The position numbers and the translations under genes were made by a program. This document shows, in pieces, positions 15,986 to 23,064 of a DNA stretch of 40,113 nucleotides. The DNA lies in the NCBI RefSeq assembly GCF_030063355.1, contig NZ_JASISZ010000071.1:1-40113 (forward strand), given 5' to 3'. Positions within the stretch are counted from its first letter, which is position 1; the number at the start of each line of letters is the position of its first letter. A model generated the notes under the pieces. The model worked only from the letters and a program-made list of their open reading frames with translations, was not told where the DNA came from and did no database searches. The stretch is from Streptomyces sp. PH10-H1 (lineage in GTDB: Bacteria; Actinomycetota; Actinomycetes; Streptomycetales; Streptomycetaceae).

Positions 15986-17638
15986 GTGACCGAACCTGTC
16001 CGGCGCCCCTGGCCCTGTCTGCTGGTCGTCCTGTTCGCCGCGTTCATGGACATGATGGACCTGGGGATCGTGAGCGTCGCGGCCCCGTCCATCCAACGTG
16101 ATCTGCACAGCGACTACGCCTCGGCGCAGTGGTTCATGGCCTCGTACGCGCTCGCCTTCGCCGTCCTCCTGATCCCGGGAGGGCGGCTCGGCGACATCTA
16201 CGGGCGCAAGCGGGTCTTCATGACCGCGGTCGCCGGGTTCACCGTGGTCTCGGTGATCTGTGCGCTCGCGCCGACGGCCGGAGTGCTGATCGGCGCCCGG
16301 TTCGTCCAGGGCGGCTTCGGGGCGCTGATGGTGCCCCAGGTGCTGGCGGTGCTCCAGGTCCTGTTCCCCGCCACCCGCCGGGGCATGGCGCTGGCGGCCT
16401 ACGGCACCGTGATGAACCTGGCGCAGCTCGGCGGTCCGATCCTCGGCGGGATCATGGCGACCGACAACCTGCTGGGCCTGGGCTGGCGGGCGATCTTCCT
16501 GGTGAACGTGCCGATCGGCGCCCTGGTGCTGGCCGGTACCGCGATCCTGCTGCCCGAGTCCCGCTCCGACCGTCCGCTGCGGCTGGACGTCGTCGGCATC
16601 GTGCTGGTGGCGCTGCTGGCCGGGCTGGTCAGTTATCCGCTGCAGCAGGGGCGTGGCGCCGGCTGGCCGCCGTGGATGCTCGCGGCGCTGGCCGCCGCGC
16701 TGCCGGCCGGTCTGTTCTTCGCGTGGCACCAGCACCGCCGCGGGCCGGCGGCGGCCCTGGTGCCCGTCGCGCTGTTCCGGCGGCGCGCCTTCGTCGCGGG
16801 CATCGTCCTGCTGCTGCTGGTGTACACCGCGCTGCTGGCGCAGCAGATGGTCGTCATCTGGCACACCCAGATCGGCCTGGGCTGGTCGCCGCTGCGGACC
16901 GGCGCGGCGAGCGCCGGCTGGGTGCTCGGGCTGTTCCTGCTCGGCGGGTTCGCCGTCGCCCTCGCGCCGCGCCTCGGCCGGGCGCTGCTGATCAGCGGCT
17001 GCCTGCTCGTGGCGGCCGCCATCGGGGTGCTGAGCGAGGTCATCTCGCATGACGCGCTGGGTTTCTGGCAGCTCTTCGGCTGTATGACGGCGCTGGGCTG
17101 CGGGCTGGGGCTCGTGGTGCCGATCCTGGTCGACCTGGTGCTGGCCGGGGTACCGAAGCGGGACGCCGGCGGCGGCTCCGGAGTGGCGAACGCGGTGATC
17201 TACTTCGCCTCGGCCGTCGGCATCGGGCTGAGCGGTCTGATCTTCTTCGGGCAGGTCGCGGCCGGCGGCGACGCGCACGCCCGGGCCCAGGAGTACCGGG
17301 TGCGGGACGCGGGAGCCGGAGCGGACGACGCGCTGCGCGCCTGCGTGCACGACCGGGCGGGTGCGGCCGACCCGTACCGGATCCCGGCGAGCTGCCGTAC
17401 CCCTCAGGCCGCGGACCCGGTGGTCGCCTCGGCCGCCGCCGAAGCGCTGCGCCAGGACTTCGCCGACTCGGCGGCCGGCAGCCTCTGGTACCCGGCGGGC
17501 GCGTTCCTGGCCGCCGTGGCGCTGACCCCGCTGCTGCCGCGCGGCAGCGGCGCCGACGCCGCGGGCGCCGCGAATCCCACCGGGGCCCGGCCGGAATCGG
17601 ATCCGGCCGGGCCCCGCGTGGACGTACCTCTCAGCTAG
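15986..17638 (+). CDS. MFS multidrug exporter, DHA2 (14-TM) family
   Basis: 550-residue membrane protein. CLLVVLFAAFMDMMDLGIVSVAAP is TM1 with the DHA2-type motif, and PGGRLGDIYGRKRVF is motif A after TM2. Many further hydrophobic helices follow, consistent with 14 TMs. A roughly 130-residue hydrophilic stretch before the last helix (near residues 425-510) is the usual extracellular loop of actinomycete DHA2 proteins. It starts at a GTG seven bases after the amidotransferase stop, so it is co-transcribed with it. Expected role: proton-driven export of the antibiotic, giving self-resistance. Its 3' end lies in a 29-bp direct repeat that spans the stop codon. Confidence 0.92.
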   Translation: MTEPVRRPWPCLLVVLFAAFMDMMDLGIVSVAAPSIQRDLHSDYASAQWFMASYALAFAVLLIPGGRLGDIYGRKRVFMTAVAGFTVVSVICALAPTAGVLIGARFVQGGFGALMVPQVLAVLQVLFPATRRGMALAAYGTVMNLAQLGGPILGGIMATDNLLGLGWRAIFLVNVPIGALVLAGTAILLPESRSDRPLRLDVVGIVLVALLAGLVSYPLQQGRGAGWPPWMLAALAAALPAGLFFAWHQHRRGPAAALVPVALFRRRAFVAGIVLLLLVYTALLAQQMVVIWHTQIGLGWSPLRTGAASAGWVLGLFLLGGFAVALAPRLGRALLISGCLLVAAAIGVLSEVISHDALGFWQLFGCMTALGCGLGLVVPILVDLVLAGVPKRDAGGGSGVANAVIYFASAVGIGLSGLIFFGQVAAGGDAHARAQEYRVRDAGAGADDALRACVHDRAGAADPYRIPASCRTPQAADPVVASAAAEALRQDFADSAAGSLWYPAGAFLAAVALTPLLPRGSGADAAGAANPTGARPESDPAGPRVDVPLS

Positions 17639-17668
17639 TCCGGGCCCCGCGTGGACGTACCTCTCAGC
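17607..17668. repeat. 29-bp perfect direct repeat spanning the MFS stop codon
   Basis: Copies at 17607-17635 and 17640-17668 are identical over 29 bases with a 33-base period. The first copy encodes the last nine residues of the exporter (GPRVDVPLS) and the TAG follows directly; the second lies just after it, with AAG where the first has TAG. It looks like a recent slippage duplication. Confidence 0.9.
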
Positions 17669-17743
17669 AAGTGCCGTGACCGGCACGGGTCACCGTTACG
17701 CGTCCTCCGTCCGCGCTGTCCTCAAACGCCGGACAGGCTGAAT

Positions 17744-18001
17744 TCATCCCGCTTCGGGCGCTTCCGGGGCCGGGTCCTCGACCACCGTGCCGTTGAGCTC
17801 CACGTGGATGGAACGCGTCGGACAGCCGCGCCGCGCCCGCAGCACCTCGTGCTGGAGTTCGGCCGGCGGTTCGGGGTCGAGGACCACGACACGGCCCTCC
17901 GCGTCCTGGTCGAAGACGTCAGGGACCCGGTAGACGCACAGGCTGCTCGTCACGCAGGTCGTGTTGTCGGCGGATACCCGCATCGCACTCACCGCGGTCA
18001 C
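17744..18001 (-). CDS. Ferredoxin, probable [3Fe-4S], P450 partner
   Basis: 85 residues. MRVSADNTTCVTSSLCVYRVPDVF and ARRGCPTRSI supply three cluster cysteines (Cys16, Cys22, Cys60) in the C-x5-C...CP layout of actinomycete [3Fe-4S] ferredoxins that pair with P450s. The acidic character (EDPAPEAPEAG tail) is usual. GTG 18001 overlaps the P450 stop as GTGA, so the two are translationally coupled; an internal ATG at 17983 is an alternative start. It would pass electrons from a reductase (none in the window) to the adjacent P450 and possibly the P450 at 10.6-11.8 kb. Confidence 0.88.
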   Translation of the reverse strand: MTAVSAMRVSADNTTCVTSSLCVYRVPDVFDQDAEGRVVVLDPEPPAELQHEVLRARRGCPTRSIHVELNGTVVEDPAPEAPEAG

Positions 18002-19200
18002 CAGACGACCGGGATCTCGGCGTACCCGGCCAGGAAGCCGCCGACCGGGCGGACCAGCTCCTCCCCCGGTACCGCGAGCCGCAGTCCGGGGAAGCGGCGC
18101 AGCAGGCCGTCCGTCGCCTCCTGCAGCTCCATCCGGGCCAGCGCGGCTCCCGCGCAGAAGTGGATCCCGGCGCCGAAGGTCATGTGGTGGTTGTCCTGGC
18201 GCCGGATGTCGAGGGTGCAGGCGTCGGGGAAGGTCTCCTCGTCCATGTTGGACTCCACCGACAGCATCACCGTCGACCCCTTGGGGATGACCTCGCCGTC
18301 GATCAGCTCGATGTCCTCCAGCGCGTAGCGCAACGAGCCGAGCGAGGTGCCCATCATCTGGTAGCGCAGCAGTTCCTCGACCGCGGACGGCACCAGCGAC
18401 AGATCAGCCTTCAGATCGGCCGCGGCGTCGGGGCGGTGCAGCAGCACGGCGGTACCGGTGCCGATCTGCGAGGCGGTGGTGACATAGCCGGCGATCAGCA
18501 GGGTCTTGACCCAGTGCTGGAGCTGATAGTCGGTCAGCTTCTCCGGGTCCTCCTCGCTGACCCGGATCAGTTCGCTGATCAGGTCGTCACCGGGGTTGGC
18601 ACGCTTGTCGGCGATCAGCTCGCTGAGGTAGTTCCAGTAGTCGATGCGGCAGCGTTCCACCTCGTCGGCGGGCAGCGCCGTCACCGAGAGATAGCCGTCG
18701 ATGAGCCGGCGGAACTTCGCCCGGTCCTTCGGCGGCACGCCCAGCATGTGACAGATCACGAGGATGGGCAGCGGGTAGGCGAACGCCTCCATCAGTTCGG
18801 CCGGGCGCGGCCCGGCCTCCATGGCGTCCATGAGGTCCGCGGTGATGTCGCGGACGACGGGCCGCAGCGCCTCGATCCTGCGGGCGCTGAACGCCCGCAT
18901 GACCACGGCGCGTTCCACCAGGTAACGCGGCGGATCGTTGTCGATCTCCGGGTCCCCGAACAGGTCGTTGTCCGCGGAGATGCGGGAGGCCGGGTGGCGG
19001 GACGTGTTGCGGCTCAGCCGCTCGTCGGCGAAGAGCCGTCGGACGTCCTTGTAGCGGGTCACCAGCACGGCCGGATCACCGCTGGGGAGGGCGACGTGCA
19101 GCAGCGGGCTGTCCCGCATCGTCCGCCAGTCCTGCGGGATGTCCGGCGCGGGGGCCCATGGGAAGGGGTAACTGACCGGGCATGACGGGCTCGAGCTCAC
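17998..19200 (-). CDS. Cytochrome P450 with unusual I-helix (no acidic residue)
   Basis: 400-residue class I P450. The heme loop FGAGIHFCAG gives Cys349; ExxR is Glu276-Arg279. The I-helix is LLIAGYVTTASQI (234-246): Thr241 is present but the acid normally before it is Val240. The GTG at 19200 (SSSPSCPVSYPFPW) is favoured by an AGAGG site six bases upstream and normal family length; a reading to 19317 adds non-P450 sequence. Coupled to the ferredoxin gene downstream. Candidate chemistry: oxidative ring closure such as a methylenedioxy bridge from an ortho-methoxyphenol (known for a P450 in xantholipin biosynthesis), or hydroxylation. Which of the two P450s does which step cannot be told by eye. 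Confidence 0.9.
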   Translation of the reverse strand: MSSSPSCPVSYPFPWAPAPDIPQDWRTMRDSPLLHVALPSGDPAVLVTRYKDVRRLFADERLSRNTSRHPASRISADNDLFGDPEIDNDPPRYLVERAVVMRAFSARRIEALRPVVRDITADLMDAMEAGPRPAELMEAFAYPLPILVICHMLGVPPKDRAKFRRLIDGYLSVTALPADEVERCRIDYWNYLSELIADKRANPGDDLISELIRVSEEDPEKLTDYQLQHWVKTLLIAGYVTTASQIGTGTAVLLHRPDAAADLKADLSLVPSAVEELLRYQMMGTSLGSLRYALEDIELIDGEVIPKGSTVMLSVESNMDEETFPDACTLDIRRQDNHHMTFGAGIHFCAGAALARMELQEATDGLLRRFPGLRLAVPGEELVRPVGGFLAGYAEIPVVW

Positions 19201-19431
19201 CTGACACCTCTCTCGTCTCCGTGACAGGGCTCCGACAGCCTCCAGTGTCGGCAGGGACGCTGGGGACGGGCTCAACAGCCGGTGGAACCACTGCGGTACC
19301 AGGCCGGGTCGAGTCATCCTCCATCCCGCGCTGGGAGATTCGCCGCCGACAGTGCGGTCAGGAGTGCGGCCGGGACAGTGCGGCCCTGGAGAGCGCGGTC
19401 GCGGAAGCGGCCGGGAACGGGAGACGCCGAT

Positions 19432-20442
19432 ATGTCATCCACCGCTGCGGACGCCGGGACGGCCGCGGGCCTGCTCCGGCTCGGCAATCAGTTCTGTGAC
19501 GCCAAGGCACTGCTCACCGCCGTCAGGCTCGACCTGTTCGGCGCGCTCCAGCACGGGCCGGCCAGCACCGAGGAACTGCGGCAGCGGCTGGGACTGCACG
19601 GCCGCGGCCTGAGCGACTTCCTCGGTCTGCTGGCCGCGCTGGGGCTGCTGTGCCGCGACGCCGACGGGCGGTTCCGCAACGCCGAGGGCGCCGACCGCTG
19701 TCTCGTGCCGGGACGGCCGGGCTGCGTGGCGGGGTTTCTGACCGGCGCCGACGTCAACCTCTACCCGGTGTACGGACGGCTCACCGACGCGGTGCGCACC
19801 GGGAAGCCGCAGGCCGACGGCGACTTCACCGGGATGCTCGACGACCCGGAGGCGCTCGGCGGGTTCGTCCGGATGATGGACGGCCTCACCCAGGGTCTGG
19901 GCGGCGAGCTCTCGGCGGTCCTGGAGGGCATCGAGTACCACTCGGTGCTCGACGCCGGGGGCTGCCGCGGCCATCTGCTCGGCCAGCTGCTCGCGGACCA
20001 CGACGGTCTCACCGGGCAGGTCTTCGACCTGCCGCAGATGGAACCGTTCTTCCACGCGTACATGGCCGAACTCGGCCTGAGCGGGCGGACGTCCTTCCAT
20101 CCCGGTGACTTCTTCCGTGACCCGCTGCCGCAGGCCGATGTGATCGTCCTCGGCCACATCCTGCACGACTGGGACGCCGCACAGCGCCAGGAGCTGCTGG
20201 ACAAGGCGTACCGGGCGGTGAGCCCGGGCGGGACGGTCCTGGTCTACGACCGGATGCTCGGCCGCCGCGCCGACGACACCGAGAACCTGGTGGCCAGCCT
20301 CAACATGCTGCTGGTCACCGAGGGCGGCGGCGAGTACAGCGCCGAGGACGTCACCGAGCAGGCGCGCCGCGCCGGGTTCAGCTCGGTCACCGACCGCCCG
20401 CTCGCCGACTTCGACACGCTCGTGATCTGCCGCAAAGGCTGA
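19432..20442 (+). CDS. SAM-dependent O-methyltransferase (paralog of 35370-36389)
   Basis: 336 residues, COMT-like family: an N-terminal winged-helix dimerisation domain (LLRLGNQFCDAKALLTAVRL, then LHGRGLSDFLGLLAALGLL) and a C-terminal Rossmann domain. The SAM motif is VLDAGGCRGHLL, a variant of GxGxG; VLGHILHDWD holds the presumed catalytic His. GGGAG stands eight bases before ATG 19432. It shares long blocks with the methyltransferase at 35370-36389, so one arose from duplication of the other. Substrate: a phenolic hydroxyl of the aromatic core, by context. Its stop is ten bases before the next methyltransferase gene. Confidence 0.9.
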   Translation: MSSTAADAGTAAGLLRLGNQFCDAKALLTAVRLDLFGALQHGPASTEELRQRLGLHGRGLSDFLGLLAALGLLCRDADGRFRNAEGADRCLVPGRPGCVAGFLTGADVNLYPVYGRLTDAVRTGKPQADGDFTGMLDDPEALGGFVRMMDGLTQGLGGELSAVLEGIEYHSVLDAGGCRGHLLGQLLADHDGLTGQVFDLPQMEPFFHAYMAELGLSGRTSFHPGDFFRDPLPQADVIVLGHILHDWDAAQRQELLDKAYRAVSPGGTVLVYDRMLGRRADDTENLVASLNMLLVTEGGGEYSAEDVTEQARRAGFSSVTDRPLADFDTLVICRKG

Positions 20443-20452
20443 GGGGATTGCC

Positions 20453-21499
20453 ATGACCGGTCCGACCACCGACCAGCCGACTCCGGCGGAATATCTGCCG
20501 CTGCTCTTCGGATTCGCCGTCTACCAGATCGCCGGTGTCACCGCCCGGCTGGGGGTGCCCGACGCCCTCGGCGACGGGCAGCTGACCGCCGCGGAACTCG
20601 CCGCGGCGACCGGCACCCATGCCCCCTTCCTGGAGCGGCTGCTGCGGGCCGCCGTCTCAGCGGGCATGCTGACCTCGGACGAGGACGGCCGCTTCGCGCT
20701 GACCCGGCTGGGCTCGATGTACCGCAGCGAGTCCCCGGTGCAGGGCGCTCCGCTGGACGCCATGCACGCCGCGGCCCCGGTCTGGCAGGCGTGGGGGGCA
20801 CTGGAGGAGTCCGTGCGCACCGGCCGGCCCGCGTTCGACCTCGTGCACGGCAAGGGCCTGTTCGACCACCTCAGGACCGATGACGAGCTCGCCGGGCACT
20901 TCCACGCCGCGATGGCCGCCGGCAGCGCGGTCCAACTCCCGGCGATCACCGGCGGTTTCGACTTCAGCCGGTTCAAGTACGTGATGGACGTCGGCGGGGG
21001 CAACGGCACCCACCTGGCGGCCATCCTCGCCGCGAACCCCGGCCTGATCGGCAGCGTCTTCGACACCGCCAACGGGGTGCTGGAGGCGCCGGCGGTGATC
21101 GAGGTTGCCGGTGTCGCGGACCGCTGCGAGATCGCCACCGGGTCGTTCTTCGATTCGGTACCGGCCGGCCCGGACGCGTATCTGCTGAAGAACATCCTGC
21201 ACGACTGGAACGACGACGAATGCGTGCGCATCCTGGAGAACTGCCGCAAGGGGCTGGCGCCGGGCGGGCGGGTCGTGGTGTTCACCTCGGTGCTGTCCGA
21301 GGGGCGCCGCAACGAGGACCCGGTCGAGGCGCTGGGCGCCTCCATCTTCGACATCGAGATGATGGTGGTGACCACCGGCCGGGAACGCACCCTCACCGAG
21401 TTCGAGGAGCTGTTCTCGCGGGCCGGCCTGAAACTGGCCGCGCTGACCGCGCTGCCGTGCCCGTTCCTGTACTACGGCCTGGAGGCGGTCGCGGTCTGA
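20453..21499 (+). CDS. SAM-dependent O-methyltransferase
   Basis: 348 residues in the same broad COMT-like family but a different subgroup: AVYQIAGVTARLGVPDALGDG, FLERLLRAAVSAGML, canonical SAM motif VMDVGGGNGTHL, and LLKNILHDWNDDE with the catalytic His. GAGGGG six bases before the ATG and a ten-base gap to the preceding methyltransferase indicate one operon. Likely methylates a phenol of the polyketide; a methoxy group next to a free phenol could be the substrate for a later P450 methylenedioxy step. It ends before a strong bidirectional terminator. Confidence 0.92.
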   Translation: MTGPTTDQPTPAEYLPLLFGFAVYQIAGVTARLGVPDALGDGQLTAAELAAATGTHAPFLERLLRAAVSAGMLTSDEDGRFALTRLGSMYRSESPVQGAPLDAMHAAAPVWQAWGALEESVRTGRPAFDLVHGKGLFDHLRTDDELAGHFHAAMAAGSAVQLPAITGGFDFSRFKYVMDVGGGNGTHLAAILAANPGLIGSVFDTANGVLEAPAVIEVAGVADRCEIATGSFFDSVPAGPDAYLLKNILHDWNDDECVRILENCRKGLAPGGRVVVFTSVLSEGRRNEDPVEALGASIFDIEMMVVTTGRERTLTEFEELFSRAGLKLAALTALPCPFLYYGLEAVAV

Positions 21500-21515
21500 G
21501 CCGGGCAGGAACCGC

Positions 21516-21554
21516 GTACGGTCCGGGCCGGTTTCATACCGGCCCGGACCGTAC
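21516..21554. terminator. Bidirectional terminator, 17-bp perfect stem
   Basis: 21516-21532 pairs without mismatch with 21538-21554 around a five-base loop (TTCAT). It lies exactly between the convergent stops of the methyltransferase (21499) and SDR (21559), serving both. Confidence 0.85.
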
Positions 21555-21558
21555 CGCG

Positions 21559-22242
21559 TCACCAGGGGAACGTCTGATCGCCCCGGCGGAAGGTGCCGGT
21601 GGGGCCGCCGTCCGGCAGGGTGGCGGCCTCCGCGATGTCCCGGGCCGCCTCCTCCGCGGTGCGCTGCGCCCCCGGCATCATGCGGGTCCTGACCGGACCG
21701 GGGTTGACGGCGTTGACCAGCACCCCGGTGCCCTCCGTCTGGGCGGCGAGCATCTGGGTCAGGCCGTTGACCGCGGTCTTGGACACCGAGTAGCCGGGGC
21801 TGGCGGTGAACAGCCCGTGGCTGAACGAGCCGGTGCCGCTGGAGATGAAGACCACCCGTCCCCAGCCGCGCCGCACCATGTCGGGCACGAACGCCTGCGC
21901 CACCCGCCAGCTGCCGAGCAGATTGACCGCGAAGGTCCGCTGTACCAGGTCGAGGGAGACGCTGAGCGGATCGCTGCCCACGTCCAGCAGCACACCGGCG
22001 TTGGACACCAGCACATCCACCGGGCCGATGTCCTCCGCGGCCCGCTTGACGCTCTCGGTGTCGGTGACGTCCAGCGCGTGTGCCACCGCGCCCGTCCCCA
22101 GCTCGGCCGCGGCCGCGAGCGCCGCGTCGCCGTCCCGCGCGGTGAGCACCACCCGCAGTCCGCGGCCGAGCAGTTCGGCGGCGACCGCGCGGCCGAGCCC
22201 ACGATTGGCTCCGGTGATCAACGCTGTCCGCTGAATGGTCAC
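21559..22242 (-). CDS. Short-chain dehydrogenase/reductase
   Basis: 227-residue SDR with ALITGANRGLGRAV (7-20), VLVSNAGVLL (NNAG variant) and Ser135, Tyr151, Lys155 (FISSGTGSF...GYSVSK). The GTG at 22242 follows AGGAGG by five bases and gives the family's normal start; longer reading adds unrelated sequence. Single-gene minus-strand unit, divergent from the flavin reductase, with a candidate operator and a CAGGAT minus-10 upstream. It is short for the family, ending soon after the PGPVRT loop and FRRGDQTFPW. Probably a ketoreductase on a tailoring intermediate. Confidence 0.86.
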   Translation of the reverse strand: MTIQRTALITGANRGLGRAVAAELLGRGLRVVLTARDGDAALAAAAELGTGAVAHALDVTDTESVKRAAEDIGPVDVLVSNAGVLLDVGSDPLSVSLDLVQRTFAVNLLGSWRVAQAFVPDMVRRGWGRVVFISSGTGSFSHGLFTASPGYSVSKTAVNGLTQMLAAQTEGTGVLVNAVNPGPVRTRMMPGAQRTAEEAARDIAEAATLPDGGPTGTFRRGDQTFPW

Positions 22243-22282
22243 TGCGTCCTCCTGGCGTCTCCTGGCGGTCTCCTGGCGCGGA

Positions 22283-22315
22283 TCCTGACCGGTCCCGCTT
22301 GAGCCCGGCCCGAGC
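22283..22315 (-). promoter_or_regulatory. Putative SARP-activated promoter of the SDR gene
   Basis: On the minus strand CTCGGGC-n4-CTCAAGC (22315 to 22298) is followed nine bases later by CAGGAT (22288-22283), close to the TAGGAT-type minus-10 element. SARP promoters typically have the second heptamer about eight bases from minus-10. The transcript would start near 22276, giving a leader of about 34 bases with the AGGAGG site. This is the best-formed of the eight candidate sites. Confidence 0.5.
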
Positions 22316-22446
22316 CGCGGCGGGGCGACGGGGCCGCCGCCCTTCGCATCGAGCGGTCTCCGAGCCCGTGCCGAGTCGCGCCCCGCAGCCTTGCTGCAGC
22401 CCAGTACCCGGGCCTTTCGACGGAGAAGACGGAGAAGGGGGAAGCT

Positions 22447-22968
22447 GTGACAAGCACGCCCGTTCAGCCGTTGGAGGCGGCCGCGGCATCCGACTTCCGC
22501 ACCATGATGTCGGGATTCCCCACCGGAGTGACCGTCGTCACGGCGTACACGCCTGAGGGCGCGCCGTGCGGTATGACGTGTTCCGCGGTGTGCAGCGTGA
22601 CCCTCGAACCGCCAACGCTGCTGGCATGTCTGCGCAATGGCAGCGGGACCCTGGCGGCCGCCCTCGCCACCGGATCCTTCGCGGTCAATCTGCTGCACGA
22701 CGGGGCCCGGCGGACGGCCGAGCTCTTCGGCTCGCAGGCGCCCGACCGTTTCGCGTACGTGCCCTGGCGCGCGACCGCGCGCGGGGCGGGCCCCGGACTG
22801 TTCGAGGACGCGCACGCCGTGGCCGACTGCCGGGTGACGGCGGCTCACCACGTCGGCTCCCACACGGTGATCCTGGGGCAGGTCCTGCATGTCGTCCTCG
22901 AATCCACCTCCGGCCCGCTGCTGTACGGCCTGCGGGAGTACGCGGCCTGGCCTCCATTCCGGCTGTGA
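22447..22968 (+). CDS. NAD(P)H:flavin oxidoreductase (flavin reductase domain)
   Basis: 173 residues, HpaC-like fold: SDFRTMMSGFPTGVTVVTAYTPEG, GMTCSAVCSVTLEPPTLLACLRNGSGT (flavin-binding region), GSFAVNLLHDGAR and a C-terminal HHVGSHTVILGQV with the conserved GDH-like histidine loop. It reduces free FAD/FMN with NAD(P)H and hands reduced flavin to a partner oxygenase. The obvious client is the flavin-dependent halogenase whose gene lies convergently 96 bases away. GTG 22447 follows AAGGGGG by about six bases. Divergent from the SDR gene over a 204-base promoter region. Confidence 0.92.
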   Translation: MTSTPVQPLEAAAASDFRTMMSGFPTGVTVVTAYTPEGAPCGMTCSAVCSVTLEPPTLLACLRNGSGTLAAALATGSFAVNLLHDGARRTAELFGSQAPDRFAYVPWRATARGAGPGLFEDAHAVADCRVTAAHHVGSHTVILGQVLHVVLESTSGPLLYGLREYAAWPPFRL

Positions 22969-22987
22969 TTCCCGGTCCGTGACCACA

Positions 22988-23030
22988 CGCAGGAGTGGCC
23001 CCCGCCCGCCCGCCCGGGCCCACTCCTGCG
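22988..23030. terminator. Bidirectional hairpin terminator
   Basis: 11-bp stem, CGCAGGAGTGG (22988-22998) with its complement at 23020-23030, and a C-rich 21-base loop. Between the convergent flavin reductase and halogenase genes. Confidence 0.65.
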
Positions 23031-23064
23031 CTTCCTGTGCTCCACCGAGGTCCGGCCCGGTGGT

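Noticed and set aside
13865..17686. Very long minus-strand open frame (over 1200 codons) opposite the amidotransferase and MFS genes
   Set aside because: Its product is a low-complexity Arg/Gln/His/Gly-rich string with no domain; it is the antisense shadow of two well-supported genes in GC-rich DNA.
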